The notes beneath the pieces were generated by a model that ran no database searches, was not told the DNA's origin, and saw only the letters and a program-made list of their open reading frames with translations. Of a DNA stretch of 64,000 nt, positions 6,667-16,400 are shown one piece after another. The position numbers were made by a program, and so were the translations under genes. Every line of letters begins with the position of its first letter. Position 1 is the first letter of the stretch. This DNA is from Paenibacillus sp. SC116 (GTDB taxonomy: Bacteria > Bacillota > Bacilli > Paenibacillales > Paenibacillaceae), in NCBI RefSeq assembly GCF_024733555.1, contig NZ_JANIOF010000001.1, positions 1,574,856 to 1,638,855 of the forward strand. The letters run 5' to 3'.

Positions 6667-7740
6667 TTAACCTATATAACGATCAACGAGCGTACGTGCA
6701 ATTACGGGCTCTTTCGTCCCGTGTACAAGTACGCGACCTTCCTTAAACACAACCAAGCGATGTTGTTCATCCACTTGGATGGATACTAGATATGCGTTGC
6801 TGTGTACGGTCATCCCGTGCACAGCTTGCATGCGCTCTGCTAACACAGCCAAGTCAATAGGAACAGGCTGTGCAGGTCGAATTTGAACCGTATCTCGGCC
6901 ACATAGCACCTCAGTACGACGCTGGTTCATCCCTTCTAACTGCGGATAAGTTGCATTTGTCCCACAAGATGGACAATCCTCTCGTTTCGCTGAGCGCACA
7001 TCAATCGCAGTATATTGATTTGTCCACAGGTCAAAGGACACTAGCTTTCTCCGCAATGCATCATGATTGTCTGTCAGCCACTTCAATGCTTCAGCCGTCT
7101 GATAAGCAACTACCATCTGCACTGCAGGTGGTATGATGCCAGCCGTATCACAAGTAGCCCCCCCGACAGGTACACTTTCCATTAGACACCGCAAGCACGG
7201 TGTAACCCCGGGCTCTATCATCATCGTCATGCCATAGCTGCCAACACAAGCGCCATAGATCCACGGTACTTCATGCTTCAACGCATAATCATTTAACAGC
7301 ATACGCGTTTCAAAATTATCCGTTGCATCCATGATCAAATCATGATTCGCGCCGTATTCATTCAACTCGTATAACGCAACATCGCCTACGATGCCGATAA
7401 CTTCTACTTCCGAATTAATAGCCTTCAAACGCTGCTCAGCTGCAATCGCCTTCGGCAGTCTATCGCGTGCATCCGATTCCGTATATAGCTGCTGCCGCTG
7501 CAAATTGCTCCACTCGACATAATCGCGGTCCACGATCGTTACACGTCCAACACCAGCTCGCACGAGCATTTCAGCCGCAGCTGAGCCTAACGCACCCGCT
7601 CCAATAATAAGCACCCGTGATTGCTTTAATCGCTGCTGCCCGTCTATTCCAATAGGAGCAAAACGTTCTTGTCGAGAATATCTATCAGGATGAGTACTTT
7701 GTTCTTCATTTAGTTGAGTCTCCACCAAATTGTGCAACAT
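6667..7740 (-). CDS. moeB: MoeB/ThiF-family sulfur-carrier adenylyltransferase
   Basis: A 357-residue E1-like enzyme that would adenylate the Gly-Gly end of MoaD for thiocarboxylation. It shows the ATP-binding VLIIGAGALGSAAAEMLVRAG loop (about residues 43-63), the RxQR-like SNLQRQQLY segment, DATDNFETR and the GGATCDTAG cysteine segment. Two zinc-binding pairs are visible (CLRC and CPSCGT). About 85 residues follow the ThiF core and form a small extra domain that I cannot assign. It is longer than Escherichia coli MoeB (about 250) and closer to Bacillus MoeB/ThiF (about 340). It converges on the MoaD-MoaE gene with a 15-base gap. ThiS activation is an alternative role. Confidence 0.88.
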   Translation of the reverse strand: MLHNLVETQLNEEQSTHPDRYSRQERFAPIGIDGQQRLKQSRVLIIGAGALGSAAAEMLVRAGVGRVTIVDRDYVEWSNLQRQQLYTESDARDRLPKAIAAEQRLKAINSEVEVIGIVGDVALYELNEYGANHDLIMDATDNFETRMLLNDYALKHEVPWIYGACVGSYGMTMMIEPGVTPCLRCLMESVPVGGATCDTAGIIPPAVQMVVAYQTAEALKWLTDNHDALRRKLVSFDLWTNQYTAIDVRSAKREDCPSCGTNATYPQLEGMNQRRTEVLCGRDTVQIRPAQPVPIDLAVLAERMQAVHGMTVHSNAYLVSIQVDEQHRLVVFKEGRVLVHGTKEPVIARTLVDRYIG

Positions 7741-7939
7741 TGTGCCTCCTCTTTTTCTAGCTAGTCATCTATTTCTAATGCCTATCATTTTACATGAACG
7801 AAATGGAAAAGCATACTAAAGTTCATGGGATACACGGTCACAAATTGAACATGACTACGCTCTAAACATCACCTCCCTAATATCCGATAGTTCTAATAAG
7901 TTACATTACAGAAATATCCTACAAGGAGGAAATTATAAA

Positions 7940-8353
7940 ATGCGAATAGATTCCCGTTATAATCAGCTGCCAACGAGTCAACAAACAAGTAAAAAGCATG
8001 GCAGCGACATGTTCGAATCCGCTCTTCAATCTGCTGAAGAAAAAGAGAAAAAACAAGATGATAAAAAAGGAAAGCTAGTTACAGCCAGAGAAGGCGCATA
8101 TCTCAGACAATACCTCGTACAGGCAGATGGCAGCAAAGTATTGCTTAGTGAAGTAAAACAAATGGCGGAACAACCATTAGAAACAGGTCCGGATAGCCCT
8201 ACATCTTTACATGCACCTACGATTAATGGAGAAAATCATCCGTTCAGCGGTAATACTAAAGCCATGATGAATCTACTAAACTTTCAAGCTGGTGTTGGTG
8301 CAGGAGCAATGATGTTCGTCCCCATGAAAAATTTAGATTCTATTGGCAAGTAA
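7940..8353 (+). CDS. Small hydrophilic protein of unknown function
   Basis: A 137-residue soluble protein with a strong AGGAGG site 11 bases before the ATG and its own terminator downstream, so it is probably monocistronic. The N-terminal half is very polar (EEKEKKQDDKKGK) and likely disordered. The middle segment TAREGAYLRQYLVQADGSKVLL could form a small fold. The C-terminus is Gly, Ala and Met rich (AGVGAGAMMFVPM) but too short for a clear membrane helix. There is no signal peptide. I do not recognise the family. Confidence 0.75.
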   Translation: MRIDSRYNQLPTSQQTSKKHGSDMFESALQSAEEKEKKQDDKKGKLVTAREGAYLRQYLVQADGSKVLLSEVKQMAEQPLETGPDSPTSLHAPTINGENHPFSGNTKAMMNLLNFQAGVGAGAMMFVPMKNLDSIGK

Positions 8354-8401
8354 CAATAGTAGCAAAAAATGCTGAAATTTGAGTTTCATCAAAACATAAA
8401 T

Positions 8402-8450
8402 GGGCTGTTCCTAGGTCACTGTTGACATTCGGATAACAGCCCCTATTTTA
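8402..8450 (+). terminator. Rho-independent terminator
   Basis: GGGCTGTT (8402-8409) pairs with AACAGCCC (8435-8442) and is followed by CTATTTTAT. It closes the small unknown gene upstream. The T tract is interrupted, so it may be weak. Confidence 0.7.
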
Positions 8451-8982
8451 TATCGTCCTGAACGCGATGTGTTCAAAAAAACTTTTCAATAAATTGAAGG
8501 GATATGTATTTTAGTAACGTCTAAGCTGAATGTATCCTACATAAATGAGCCATACTGAATCGTACAAGGATATCAAATGAGGGAAGTGAACAGCCTATCC
8601 CACTACCTCGATTTGGAAATTAAAATCCTACAAATTTTGAGATATTTCGCACATTCTAATTGGATGAAAAAGAAGATATTGACATACTTAACTTCAACCG
8701 CTTATGCTTGAAACACATCTTCGCTTTTCCCAAAACCCTTACATATCAATGCTTCTAGCCTACATCATTTGGTCTTAGCACCTAATCATTTGCATTTGCT
8801 ATTCCCTTAATTTCACCCTATGAATATACACTCGCAACGTACATGTTTTTTCCAATTCCATCACTAGTCTATTTACTCCATCTCAGTTTATACACGCTCA
8901 GTGGCAATCATTTAAAGTAATAGGTCCACTTTCAGTTCATGTACTACGTCACAGCAAGCCAACAAACTTGGGAGGTAAACAA
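8451..8982. other. Intergenic region before the ABC transporter
   Basis: About 530 AT-rich bases with no coding frame that I can support. The only recognisable element is the promoter-like pair at 8679-8708. Confidence 0.6.
8679..8708 (+). promoter_or_regulatory. Possible sigma-A promoter of the ABC transporter operon
   Basis: TTGACA (8679-8684) and TATGCT (8703-8708) are 18 bases apart on the strand of the transporter genes. The resulting leader would be about 270 bases, so a nearer promoter cannot be excluded. Confidence 0.4.
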
Positions 8983-9858
8983 ATGCAATTAGAGATTCAC
9001 GAAGTAAGTAAACAATACAAAGCAGGCTCCTGGGCACTGCAAAATATTAACCTGCAATTACAGCCCGGGATCGTAGGATTGCTTGGTCCTAACGGCGCTG
9101 GTAAATCTACGTTGATGCGAATTCTCGCTACATTATCACAGCCAACAACAGGAAAAGTTACTTGGAACGGAATCGATATTCGAAAAAATCCAGATGAATT
9201 ACGCCGTACGCTAGGTTATTTGCCTCAAGATTTCGGAGTATATCCCAACCTGAATGCGATTGAGTTTCTAGAATACGCAGGCGCATTGAAAGGCCTGCAT
9301 GGCAGAAACCTTAAAACAAGAATTTTAGAGATTCTGGAGCTTCTAAATTTACATGAATCGGCAACACGTCCAATCGGCAGCTTCTCAGGTGGAATGCGCC
9401 AACGAATTGGAATTGCCCAAGCGCTATTGAACGATCCACAGCTGCTAATTATCGATGAACCAACTGTAGGATTGGACCCGGAAGAGCGAGTGCGATTTCG
9501 CAACTTATTAACGGATTTATCCGGTGAACGCATTATTATTTTCTCTACCCACATCGTATCTGATATTGAAGCTACTGCTGATCAGATTGCCATTCTATCA
9601 AGAGGTCATTTACTAATGCGGTCAGACCCAGCATTACTATTGAAAGATGTGCAAGGAAAAGTATGGTCCGTCATCATTCAGGATCAAGAACTGCAAGAAG
9701 CGCGCAGCAAATGGACAATCAGCGGAACCATCCGACGTCAAGAAGGGCTGCAGCTTCGAATCGTCTCTGACAAGCCACCACTTCCTCATGCATCAGAAGT
9801 AAGCCCTAGCCTAGAAGATGCCTACTTGTACGTCAAGACTGCTCAGGAGGGAGCTTAA
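8983..9858 (+). CDS. ABC transporter ATP-binding protein
   Basis: A 291-residue ATPase. The start is the ATG at 8983 because GGGAGG lies 8 bases upstream. An in-frame TTG at 8968 lacks a site. It has Walker A GPNGAGKST (about residues 34-42), Q-loop YLPQ, signature FSGGMRQR, Walker B LLIIDEP and the switch His in FSTH. The C-terminal 70 residues form the extension common in exporters of the CcmA/NatA type. With the permease that starts 2 bases later it forms an ABC-2 type export pump in the cytoplasmic membrane. The substrate is unknown. The lipopeptide operon lies about 2 kb away on the other strand, so a role in lipopeptide export or immunity is possible but unproven. Confidence 0.9.
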   Translation: MQLEIHEVSKQYKAGSWALQNINLQLQPGIVGLLGPNGAGKSTLMRILATLSQPTTGKVTWNGIDIRKNPDELRRTLGYLPQDFGVYPNLNAIEFLEYAGALKGLHGRNLKTRILEILELLNLHESATRPIGSFSGGMRQRIGIAQALLNDPQLLIIDEPTVGLDPEERVRFRNLLTDLSGERIIIFSTHIVSDIEATADQIAILSRGHLLMRSDPALLLKDVQGKVWSVIIQDQELQEARSKWTISGTIRRQEGLQLRIVSDKPPLPHASEVSPSLEDAYLYVKTAQEGA

Positions 9859-9859
9859 C

Positions 9860-11479
9860 GTGAATGCTATCCGTACTATCTATCATATAGCACGAGCTGA
9901 TCTGCTCGAAAGAGTGAGACAATATTCTTTTCTCGTTGTTCTAGGCATCACCATGATGGCTGCTTACTTCTTCGTTCCTCCGGCAGATGCAGGTTATATT
10001 ACACTGTATTTAGATCATTATCGCGGTATCTATAACTCAGCATGGATAGGCGCATCGGTTGCGCTCTCCACCACCTTACTTCTCGCTTTATTCGGCTTCT
10101 ACTTAGTAAAAAACAGCATCCAACGTGACGTAAGAACAGGAGTAGGACAAATCATCGCCTCAACCTCAGTCAAAAAGCTGCACTATTTAACCGGCAAATC
10201 TATCAGCAACTTTCTCGTCCTGTCCATCATCGTACTTGCCGTAATCGTAATTGCATTTATGATGCAACTTGTTCGTGGAGAGGTAGTACAGATTGAGTTA
10301 TGGCCTTTAATATCTCCCTTTCTCTTCCTTACACTTCCTACTTTGTCTGTGGTTGCTGTACTTGCCGTACTATTCGAGACACGACCAGCCTTACAAGGTG
10401 GGATCGGCAATATCATTTACTTTATTATGTTCATTTTTTATAGTATGAGCTCGAATACATCCGTCATCACAACCGAAATGGTTCAATCGCTTGCAGCCAT
10501 ACAGCCAGGATTCAGCGGTTCATATGGCATTGGCTTTCTAGTTCCTGAGCAACCGATAAAGCTATTTGAATGGCAGGGTGTAACTTGGACGGGAACAATT
10601 ATCATCCAGCAGCTATCTTTCTTTTTGGTTGCATTCCTGCTCATCTTAGTGGCTGTACTGTTATTCCGAGGCTTCCAAGAAGCTCCTTACAAGAGAAACA
10701 ACAAGATTAATTCCACTGACAATCTAAATACTGCAGGGGAACACCCAGAGACGCATCCCAATAAGAGTTTCGATTTAGAGAGCGCTAACGTCTCCTTCTC
10801 TCAATTAAGTGCCGCTAACTTGCCGCCAGCAGTCATTCGGGAATCATTCCTGTCTCTGGTAGTCGCTGAATGGCGCTTAATGATGAAGAATACTTCGCTA
10901 GGTTGGTATGTTATTGCAGGTGTTTTAGCGATCCTCTGCATTTCGATGCCTGTTGCAACATCATCGCAATGGATGATATGGCCTATCACTTGGATCTGGC
11001 CGATGCTGCTTTGGTCCGGACTGGGCAATCGAGAGTCACGCTATAACACACATTATCTAATTGCATCGACACCACGTTATGTTACCCGACAATTATCAGC
11101 TGTTTGGGTTGCCGGATTTATACTAACTTGTCTCACAGGAATCGGCATGCTCATACGACTTATTATGGAAGGAAATATGGAACTAGTGGCACTTTGGCTA
11201 TCCGCTTCCATTTTTATTCCAAGCTTCGCACTCGCTTGCGGCGTACTTACAGGGACCAATCGTACGTTCGAGGTGCTTTATATGATTATTTGGTATTTGG
11301 GCCCATTTAACAAAATGCCGTTTCTCGATTTCTTAGGAACGCAGTCATCTAGCGGTACTTCTTGGATCAGTGAGATTGGATTGAACTCCTGGCTCATCAT
11401 GTCTATTTATATTTTAATCAGCATTGGATTACTCATACTCGCATATACAACTAGAGGTCGTCTCACTCAAACTTCTTAG
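9860..11479 (+). CDS. ABC-2 type transporter permease
   Basis: A 539-residue membrane protein. The start is the GTG at 9860, 2 bases after the ATPase stop, preceded by AGGAGGGA inside the ATPase gene. An in-frame ATG at 9818 would overlap the ATPase by 41 bases and has no site. About twelve hydrophobic segments are visible in two similar halves, separated by a polar stretch (about residues 275-345, NNKINSTDNLN...). This suggests a fused duplicate permease. It would form the membrane part of the exporter with the preceding ATPase. No catalytic motif is expected. The substrate is unknown. Confidence 0.85.
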   Translation: MNAIRTIYHIARADLLERVRQYSFLVVLGITMMAAYFFVPPADAGYITLYLDHYRGIYNSAWIGASVALSTTLLLALFGFYLVKNSIQRDVRTGVGQIIASTSVKKLHYLTGKSISNFLVLSIIVLAVIVIAFMMQLVRGEVVQIELWPLISPFLFLTLPTLSVVAVLAVLFETRPALQGGIGNIIYFIMFIFYSMSSNTSVITTEMVQSLAAIQPGFSGSYGIGFLVPEQPIKLFEWQGVTWTGTIIIQQLSFFLVAFLLILVAVLLFRGFQEAPYKRNNKINSTDNLNTAGEHPETHPNKSFDLESANVSFSQLSAANLPPAVIRESFLSLVVAEWRLMMKNTSLGWYVIAGVLAILCISMPVATSSQWMIWPITWIWPMLLWSGLGNRESRYNTHYLIASTPRYVTRQLSAVWVAGFILTCLTGIGMLIRLIMEGNMELVALWLSASIFIPSFALACGVLTGTNRTFEVLYMIIWYLGPFNKMPFLDFLGTQSSSGTSWISEIGLNSWLIMSIYILISIGLLILAYTTRGRLTQTS

Positions 11480-11574
11480 TGCATGCCCAATTTAAGAGCC
11501 TCATCATACGTACCTATTCAAGCAGTACTTTGCTGTTGGCTTTACACATTCACAAATAGATAGGAGATAGTAAA

Positions 11575-11826
11575 ATGAGCTCAAATTCATACGGTGCTTT
11601 TTTGGCAAGAACGATTAAATGGTTTGCTATATTGGGACTTGTTGTTGGAATTCTCCTCTTTATCGTGACTCAGCTAGGTTTCAGTTTTCCAATTGTTGTC
11701 GGCACAACCTCTTATGAAGGAATTACAGCTTCATTGTTTCTGTTAATCGGATCTCCCATCGTATTGATCGTACTTGGATTCATTGTGTCACTCTTCACCT
11801 ACTCATCCAGCAAAAGGAGCATGTAG
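11575..11826 (+). CDS. Small two-helix membrane protein
   Basis: An 83-residue protein with two hydrophobic segments (about residues 14-34 and 49-74) joined by a short polar loop, and a basic C-terminus (SSSKRSM). This fits a hairpin in the cytoplasmic membrane. AGGAG precedes the ATG by 9 bases. It follows the ABC permease by 95 bases on the same strand and is closed by a terminator, so it may belong to that unit. I do not recognise a family. Confidence 0.7.
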   Translation: MSSNSYGAFLARTIKWFAILGLVVGILLFIVTQLGFSFPIVVGTTSYEGITASLFLLIGSPIVLIVLGFIVSLFTYSSSKRSM

Positions 11827-11876
11827 CCTCACCCTGAACGCTACCAAAACCCAAATTGTAGATAACCTCTAAAGTT

Positions 11877-11945
11877 GTACTCCTTAACATTTACATTAGA
11901 GAAACCTCTGGTTCATTCTATGTCGATGGTAAGGAGTACTTTTTT
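11877..11945 (+). terminator. Terminator of the ABC transporter unit
   Basis: GTACTCCTTA (11877-11886) and TAAGGAGTAC (11930-11939) form a perfect 10-bp stem with a long loop, followed by TTTTTT. Between this element and the opposing terminator at 12013-12083 I see no gene. Confidence 0.7.
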
Positions 11946-12012
11946 GTGTGAAATAATAGTACGAAAGTAAAACCATCCTATCATTCATAAATCCTACCCC
12001 CTTACTACATAA

Positions 12013-12083
12013 TAAAAAGCACTCCCTATAGCCGTAATCGGTCCAAACACTTCGTGTTTTTCCCAATCCACTATAAGGAGTGC
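12013..12083 (-). terminator. Terminator of the lipopeptide operon
   Basis: On the minus strand GCACTCCTTATAG pairs with CTATAGGGAGTGC (one mismatch) and is followed by TTTTT. It lies about 90 bases past the MFS gene stop. A nested AAACAC-TTCG-GTGTTT-like hairpin sits in the loop. Its stem resembles that of the opposing terminator at 11877-11945. Confidence 0.7.
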
Positions 12084-12170
12084 ACATCAATTTCTCACAT
12101 CTACTTCATCGCATGCTGCCACCATTAGCATATGCCTTTATAACAAAGTAGAAACATTGCCTGCTAGCCT

Positions 12171-13448
12171 TTAGCCTTCCATCGACTTGTCGCTAGATTC
12201 CGCCACAACCGTCTGCTGCTGCGTCTCATTCGGTTCTTCTTGAATGATAAGCGTACGTATCGTTTTAATACACGCGAGAATCAATCCGCTAGCTATAATG
12301 AGTACCCCACTATAGGTTAGCACGGTTTCTAAAGGATAACGAAGTGTCAACATTCCACCAATTAGAGCACCTAAGGGCATCGAAGCAAAGGAAATCGATT
12401 GAAGGAACGACATGACCCTTCCAAGCAAATTAGTCGGCGTTGAAATTTGGATTAACGATGTTTGCAGCACATTGATGAGCCCCGTACTAATACCCATCAG
12501 CAGTATGCCCCCCATCTTGAGCCAAATCCCCTGCACAATAGCAAATACACAAAGCGATATCCCCATGAAAATCCAAGCCAACGCGATAACGAAGCCTTTT
12601 TTAGGTACATGATTCGTTAATATCGAACCACTAATTACCCCAATGAAAAATGCAATATAAATGAGACTATAATAGATAGGCGAACCAGCGGCTACTCCCA
12701 AAGAAGGAAGTGTAATAATAACGATAGCCAGCAAAAAGTTAATCAGCGCATAAAAAGGAAGCATGGATCTCATTATTACGTTGCCTTTTACAAAAGAGAA
12801 TCCTTCCTTCAGTTCAGTAAAATAGGAACTAGACTCCTTAGCTGAATCCTCCTTTACAAGCGTAGGAATGGTCAGTCTTTGGCTCATTCGTAAGTAGATT
12901 AACCCTGCTAGCAGAAGCAGCCCACTCGCTAAGAAGAAAGTATTATTCATCCCTATCCAAACAATAATCGATGCACCTACCAAATAGCCAATAATGTTAA
13001 TGACTTGATCCGTCGAATTAATTAGCGAGTTCGCCTTAACTATCTCGTCCTGCGAACCCATTAGTATGGGAATAAGCTTGTTGTTGGCTGGGTAAAACAG
13101 CAGTGAGAAGCAAGATGCTACGAACACCAACGCCAGCACCAACATCATCCCAAATGAGGGCACCCCGATTAAGAAGGGGACGGAAAAAATAATAATTGCC
13201 TGTACAAGCAGCGATATACTCGCAATCTTCAGCGGTGAGTGGCGATCGACTAACGGACCTACAAGAAAGCTAAGCATAGCTGTTGCAGACATGGCGGAGT
13301 ACGTAAAGCTTGTGTAAGAAACAGACTCCGTCACACTCTGAATGAAATAGAGCAATACGACCGTGTAGATACTGTCAGCAATATTAGCTGATGTACGTGA
13401 TAAGTAAAAAAAGATGAAGGGACGGTTGCTTAATAGTTTATTTTTCAT
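12171..13448 (-). CDS. MFS efflux transporter, probable lipopeptide exporter
   Basis: A 425-residue major facilitator with about twelve hydrophobic helices and the inter-helix VGPLVDRHSPLK motif (family motif A, about residues 62-73). A second half starts after a polar loop (about 200-220). The layout resembles MFS_3/EntS-type drug or siderophore exporters. The ATG overlaps the stop of the 5245-residue synthetase (ATGA), so the two are translationally coupled. Position as the last gene of the operon points to export of the lipopeptide or self-protection. That is inference from context. The C-terminal tail (about 25 residues, Glu and Gln rich) is cytoplasmic and poorly conserved-looking. Substrate specificity cannot be read from the sequence. 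Confidence 0.85.
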   Translation of the reverse strand: MKNKLLSNRPFIFFYLSRTSANIADSIYTVVLLYFIQSVTESVSYTSFTYSAMSATAMLSFLVGPLVDRHSPLKIASISLLVQAIIIFSVPFLIGVPSFGMMLVLALVFVASCFSLLFYPANNKLIPILMGSQDEIVKANSLINSTDQVINIIGYLVGASIIVWIGMNNTFFLASGLLLLAGLIYLRMSQRLTIPTLVKEDSAKESSSYFTELKEGFSFVKGNVIMRSMLPFYALINFLLAIVIITLPSLGVAAGSPIYYSLIYIAFFIGVISGSILTNHVPKKGFVIALAWIFMGISLCVFAIVQGIWLKMGGILLMGISTGLINVLQTSLIQISTPTNLLGRVMSFLQSISFASMPLGALIGGMLTLRYPLETVLTYSGVLIIASGLILACIKTIRTLIIQEEPNETQQQTVVAESSDKSMEG

Positions 13449-16400
13449 CCGTTTTGTACCTCATGCTTCAGAATTGGGCCTAAAGGTCGAGCATGGAACT
13501 TTATCAACTGTTCCATCCATTCAAATTGTTCAACAAACGGCAGTACAAGCGACAAGTTCAATTGCTCTCCTGAGGTGCGTGCAGTAAACATGATCACTCG
13601 ATCATTGAATTCTGTATCATGGTGCTGTGCATGTTCAATGACTTGCCCGAGTTCTCCTAAGACACTTTCCCCTACATAATTGAAGATAACAGGCATTCCT
13701 TCTAGGCTCTTCCGAAGCAGTTCACTCGCCTCAGCGTATTGCTGGGCAAGTTGATCATCATACATCAAGCTCATCACGTTGATATTGTGCTGGACAGCCA
13801 TATCCATTCGTTCCTTAACAGCAGCTACCAATGATTCAGGATCATCCGATGAACATGCCAGTATAGGAATCTGGTCTATAAATTCGCCAATCATATTGTA
13901 GAATGTTGCTTGCTCATAGTGTCTTCCGAAATGTGTCACCCACACTGGCACCTGATCGACGCCAAAATAGGTAGAGCATATCTGGATGAGCTCACAATAT
14001 GCGACCTGCCACATCAACTCCGCCGTTGGCTTTTGATCATTCTCCCACTCAAGCGTCCAAGAGAATTTGGTAGGCTTGCCAATTTCCTTTCGAGCCAGCA
14101 TTTGTGCAACGGTGTCCGCGTTGTCCGCATACTGATGCAGGTTCATCTTTTCAAGAAGCTGCTGCTCGTTCATGCCTTGTGGACCACGACTTAATTGTGC
14201 CGAATATTCATGGTAACTGCGATATTCGACCGTAGGTAGTGAAGTTCCACGTTCTAGATGTTCATAAAGTTGGAGCAGCTCGCGGCCGATCAGATCACTA
14301 CTCATGTAATCGAAGATCATGTGCGAGAATGGCAATACGAGAACATTCTCCCGTAAGTTCAGCTTGACTAGAAATACTCGATATAGAGGTAGCCCTGCTT
14401 CCGTATCGTATGGTTCATACAACCACATGGATGACAGCTTCATCAGAACTTCCTCGGACAATGCAGACGGATATGGCGACAGATCTACCACGGGAATGAC
14501 TATTTTTTGCGGCGTTTCTCTTACCACCCATTGAGGCACATCTGCTGCAGTGGACAGCGTACAGCGTAATAAATCGTGCTTATCCATAAGTAGACGAATC
14601 GCTTCGCTCAACATATCTGTCCGGATATACCTGTCCAAATCAAGAACGGTTCCCGAAAAGTCTGGATGCAGCAGATGATAACGCTGTATGCCCGCCAACG
14701 GTTGTGTACCGGCAATCGGCTCCCTCACAATCGACTGGTACATCGAAGCTAATTGTTCGGACGCGAGCTTGCCAAGCCGTTCAGCAATCATAATCGAATC
14801 ATCTGTGCCAGAACCTTCGCACATCACTTCCTGATGCTCAATGGCAGCGGCTGACTCGTCTAACGCCTGAATCCTATGCGGGTGAAGAGATTGGTGCACA
14901 CGCGCAGTAATAAACTCAATTAACTGATCACGTTCCTGATCTGATATAGCAGCAGCCTGAATGTCTAGCCTTACCAATTCACGTCCTGACGACGGGGCAG
15001 ACGTTCGGTGCTCCTCAACCACGAACCTACATACACGGCCAGTATGTTCTAACAATAATTGTTCCGCCTCCGCACTCGTGACTGCCACTACTTGCTTGGA
15101 AGCTTCCACTTGCTTGATCTCTGGCAGTATACGGGACAACTTACTGATCGATTGTTCTTGGAACAATTGGTTCAAATTGAGGGATACTCCTAACATCCTC
15201 ATCCCTGAAACAATCTGTATCGCCTTCAGTGAGTGTCCTCCTAGCTCGAAGAAGTTGTCATGAATACCAATTCGCTCTACTTCCAGTACCTCTTGCCACA
15301 GAGCAACCAGTTCTCTTTCGATCTCATTGCGTGGTGCTTCGTATTGCTGCTGCACGATCTGCGCTGCTTCAGGTGTCGGAAGAGCTCGTCGATCGATCTT
15401 GCCATTGGCTGTAAGTGGCATCCGCTCCAGCATGACATAACGGACAGGAACCATATAATCTGGCAATTGCGAACCTAAATAAGTTTTCAACTCTACGGCC
15501 GATAGATTCGTATCTGAGGCGACATACGCACATAAATAGCTTTGGCGATCCTCGTTTCCAACAGCAATGACTAACGCTTCATTAACTTCTTCATGATCAA
15601 GCAATTGCTTCTCGATTTCGCCCAATTCAATACGATAACCTCGGATTTTGACCTGATGGTCTATCCGCCCTAAGTATTCAATCGTACCGTCTGGCAGCCA
15701 ACGCCCCAAATCTCCTGTGAGGTATAGTCGTTCATCTAGAACGAATGGATTTGGAATGAACTTGTCCTCAGTCAATTGCTCCTGATTCAAATATCCACGA
15801 GCTACACCGTCACCACCGACGCCTATTTCTCCTGGAACACCGACAGGCTGCAGCTGATGCTGACTATTCATAATGTACACCGTAGAATTGGCAATTGGGC
15901 TTCCAATTGGAATATTAGAATACTCCTCTTCAATGAGGAAACAGCAAGAAAATGTCGTATTTTCAGTCGGCCCGTAGCCGTTAATGATATTCAGCTCTGG
16001 ACATTGCTGCTTCACATTCCGAATATGGCCTGGTGATAATACATCTCCCCCAACCAACAACTGCCTTAGCGGCGCAAACATATGCGGTCTGTGCTGCGCA
16101 TGCTGGTTGAACAATGGGGACGTTAACCACATCGTTGTAATTTCGTGTGTACGAATAACAGCCTCCAACTGCTCCGAGTCAAGGATAACCTGCTCAGGGA
16201 CGATATGAAGCTGCAAGCCATTCAGCAAAGCTCCCCAGATTTCAAATGTGCACGCATCAAACACAATATTTCCGGTCAGCAGAATGCGATCATGCTCCTC
16301 GAACGACACATAATTCGTATTCTGTACAAGTCGCACGACATTTCGATGCTCAACCATAACACCCTTTGGCTTCCCTGTTGAACCTGATGTATACATGACA

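Noticed and set aside
11896-12090. A 64-codon minus-strand frame between the two terminators
   Set aside because: It consists mostly of terminator stems and has no binding site.
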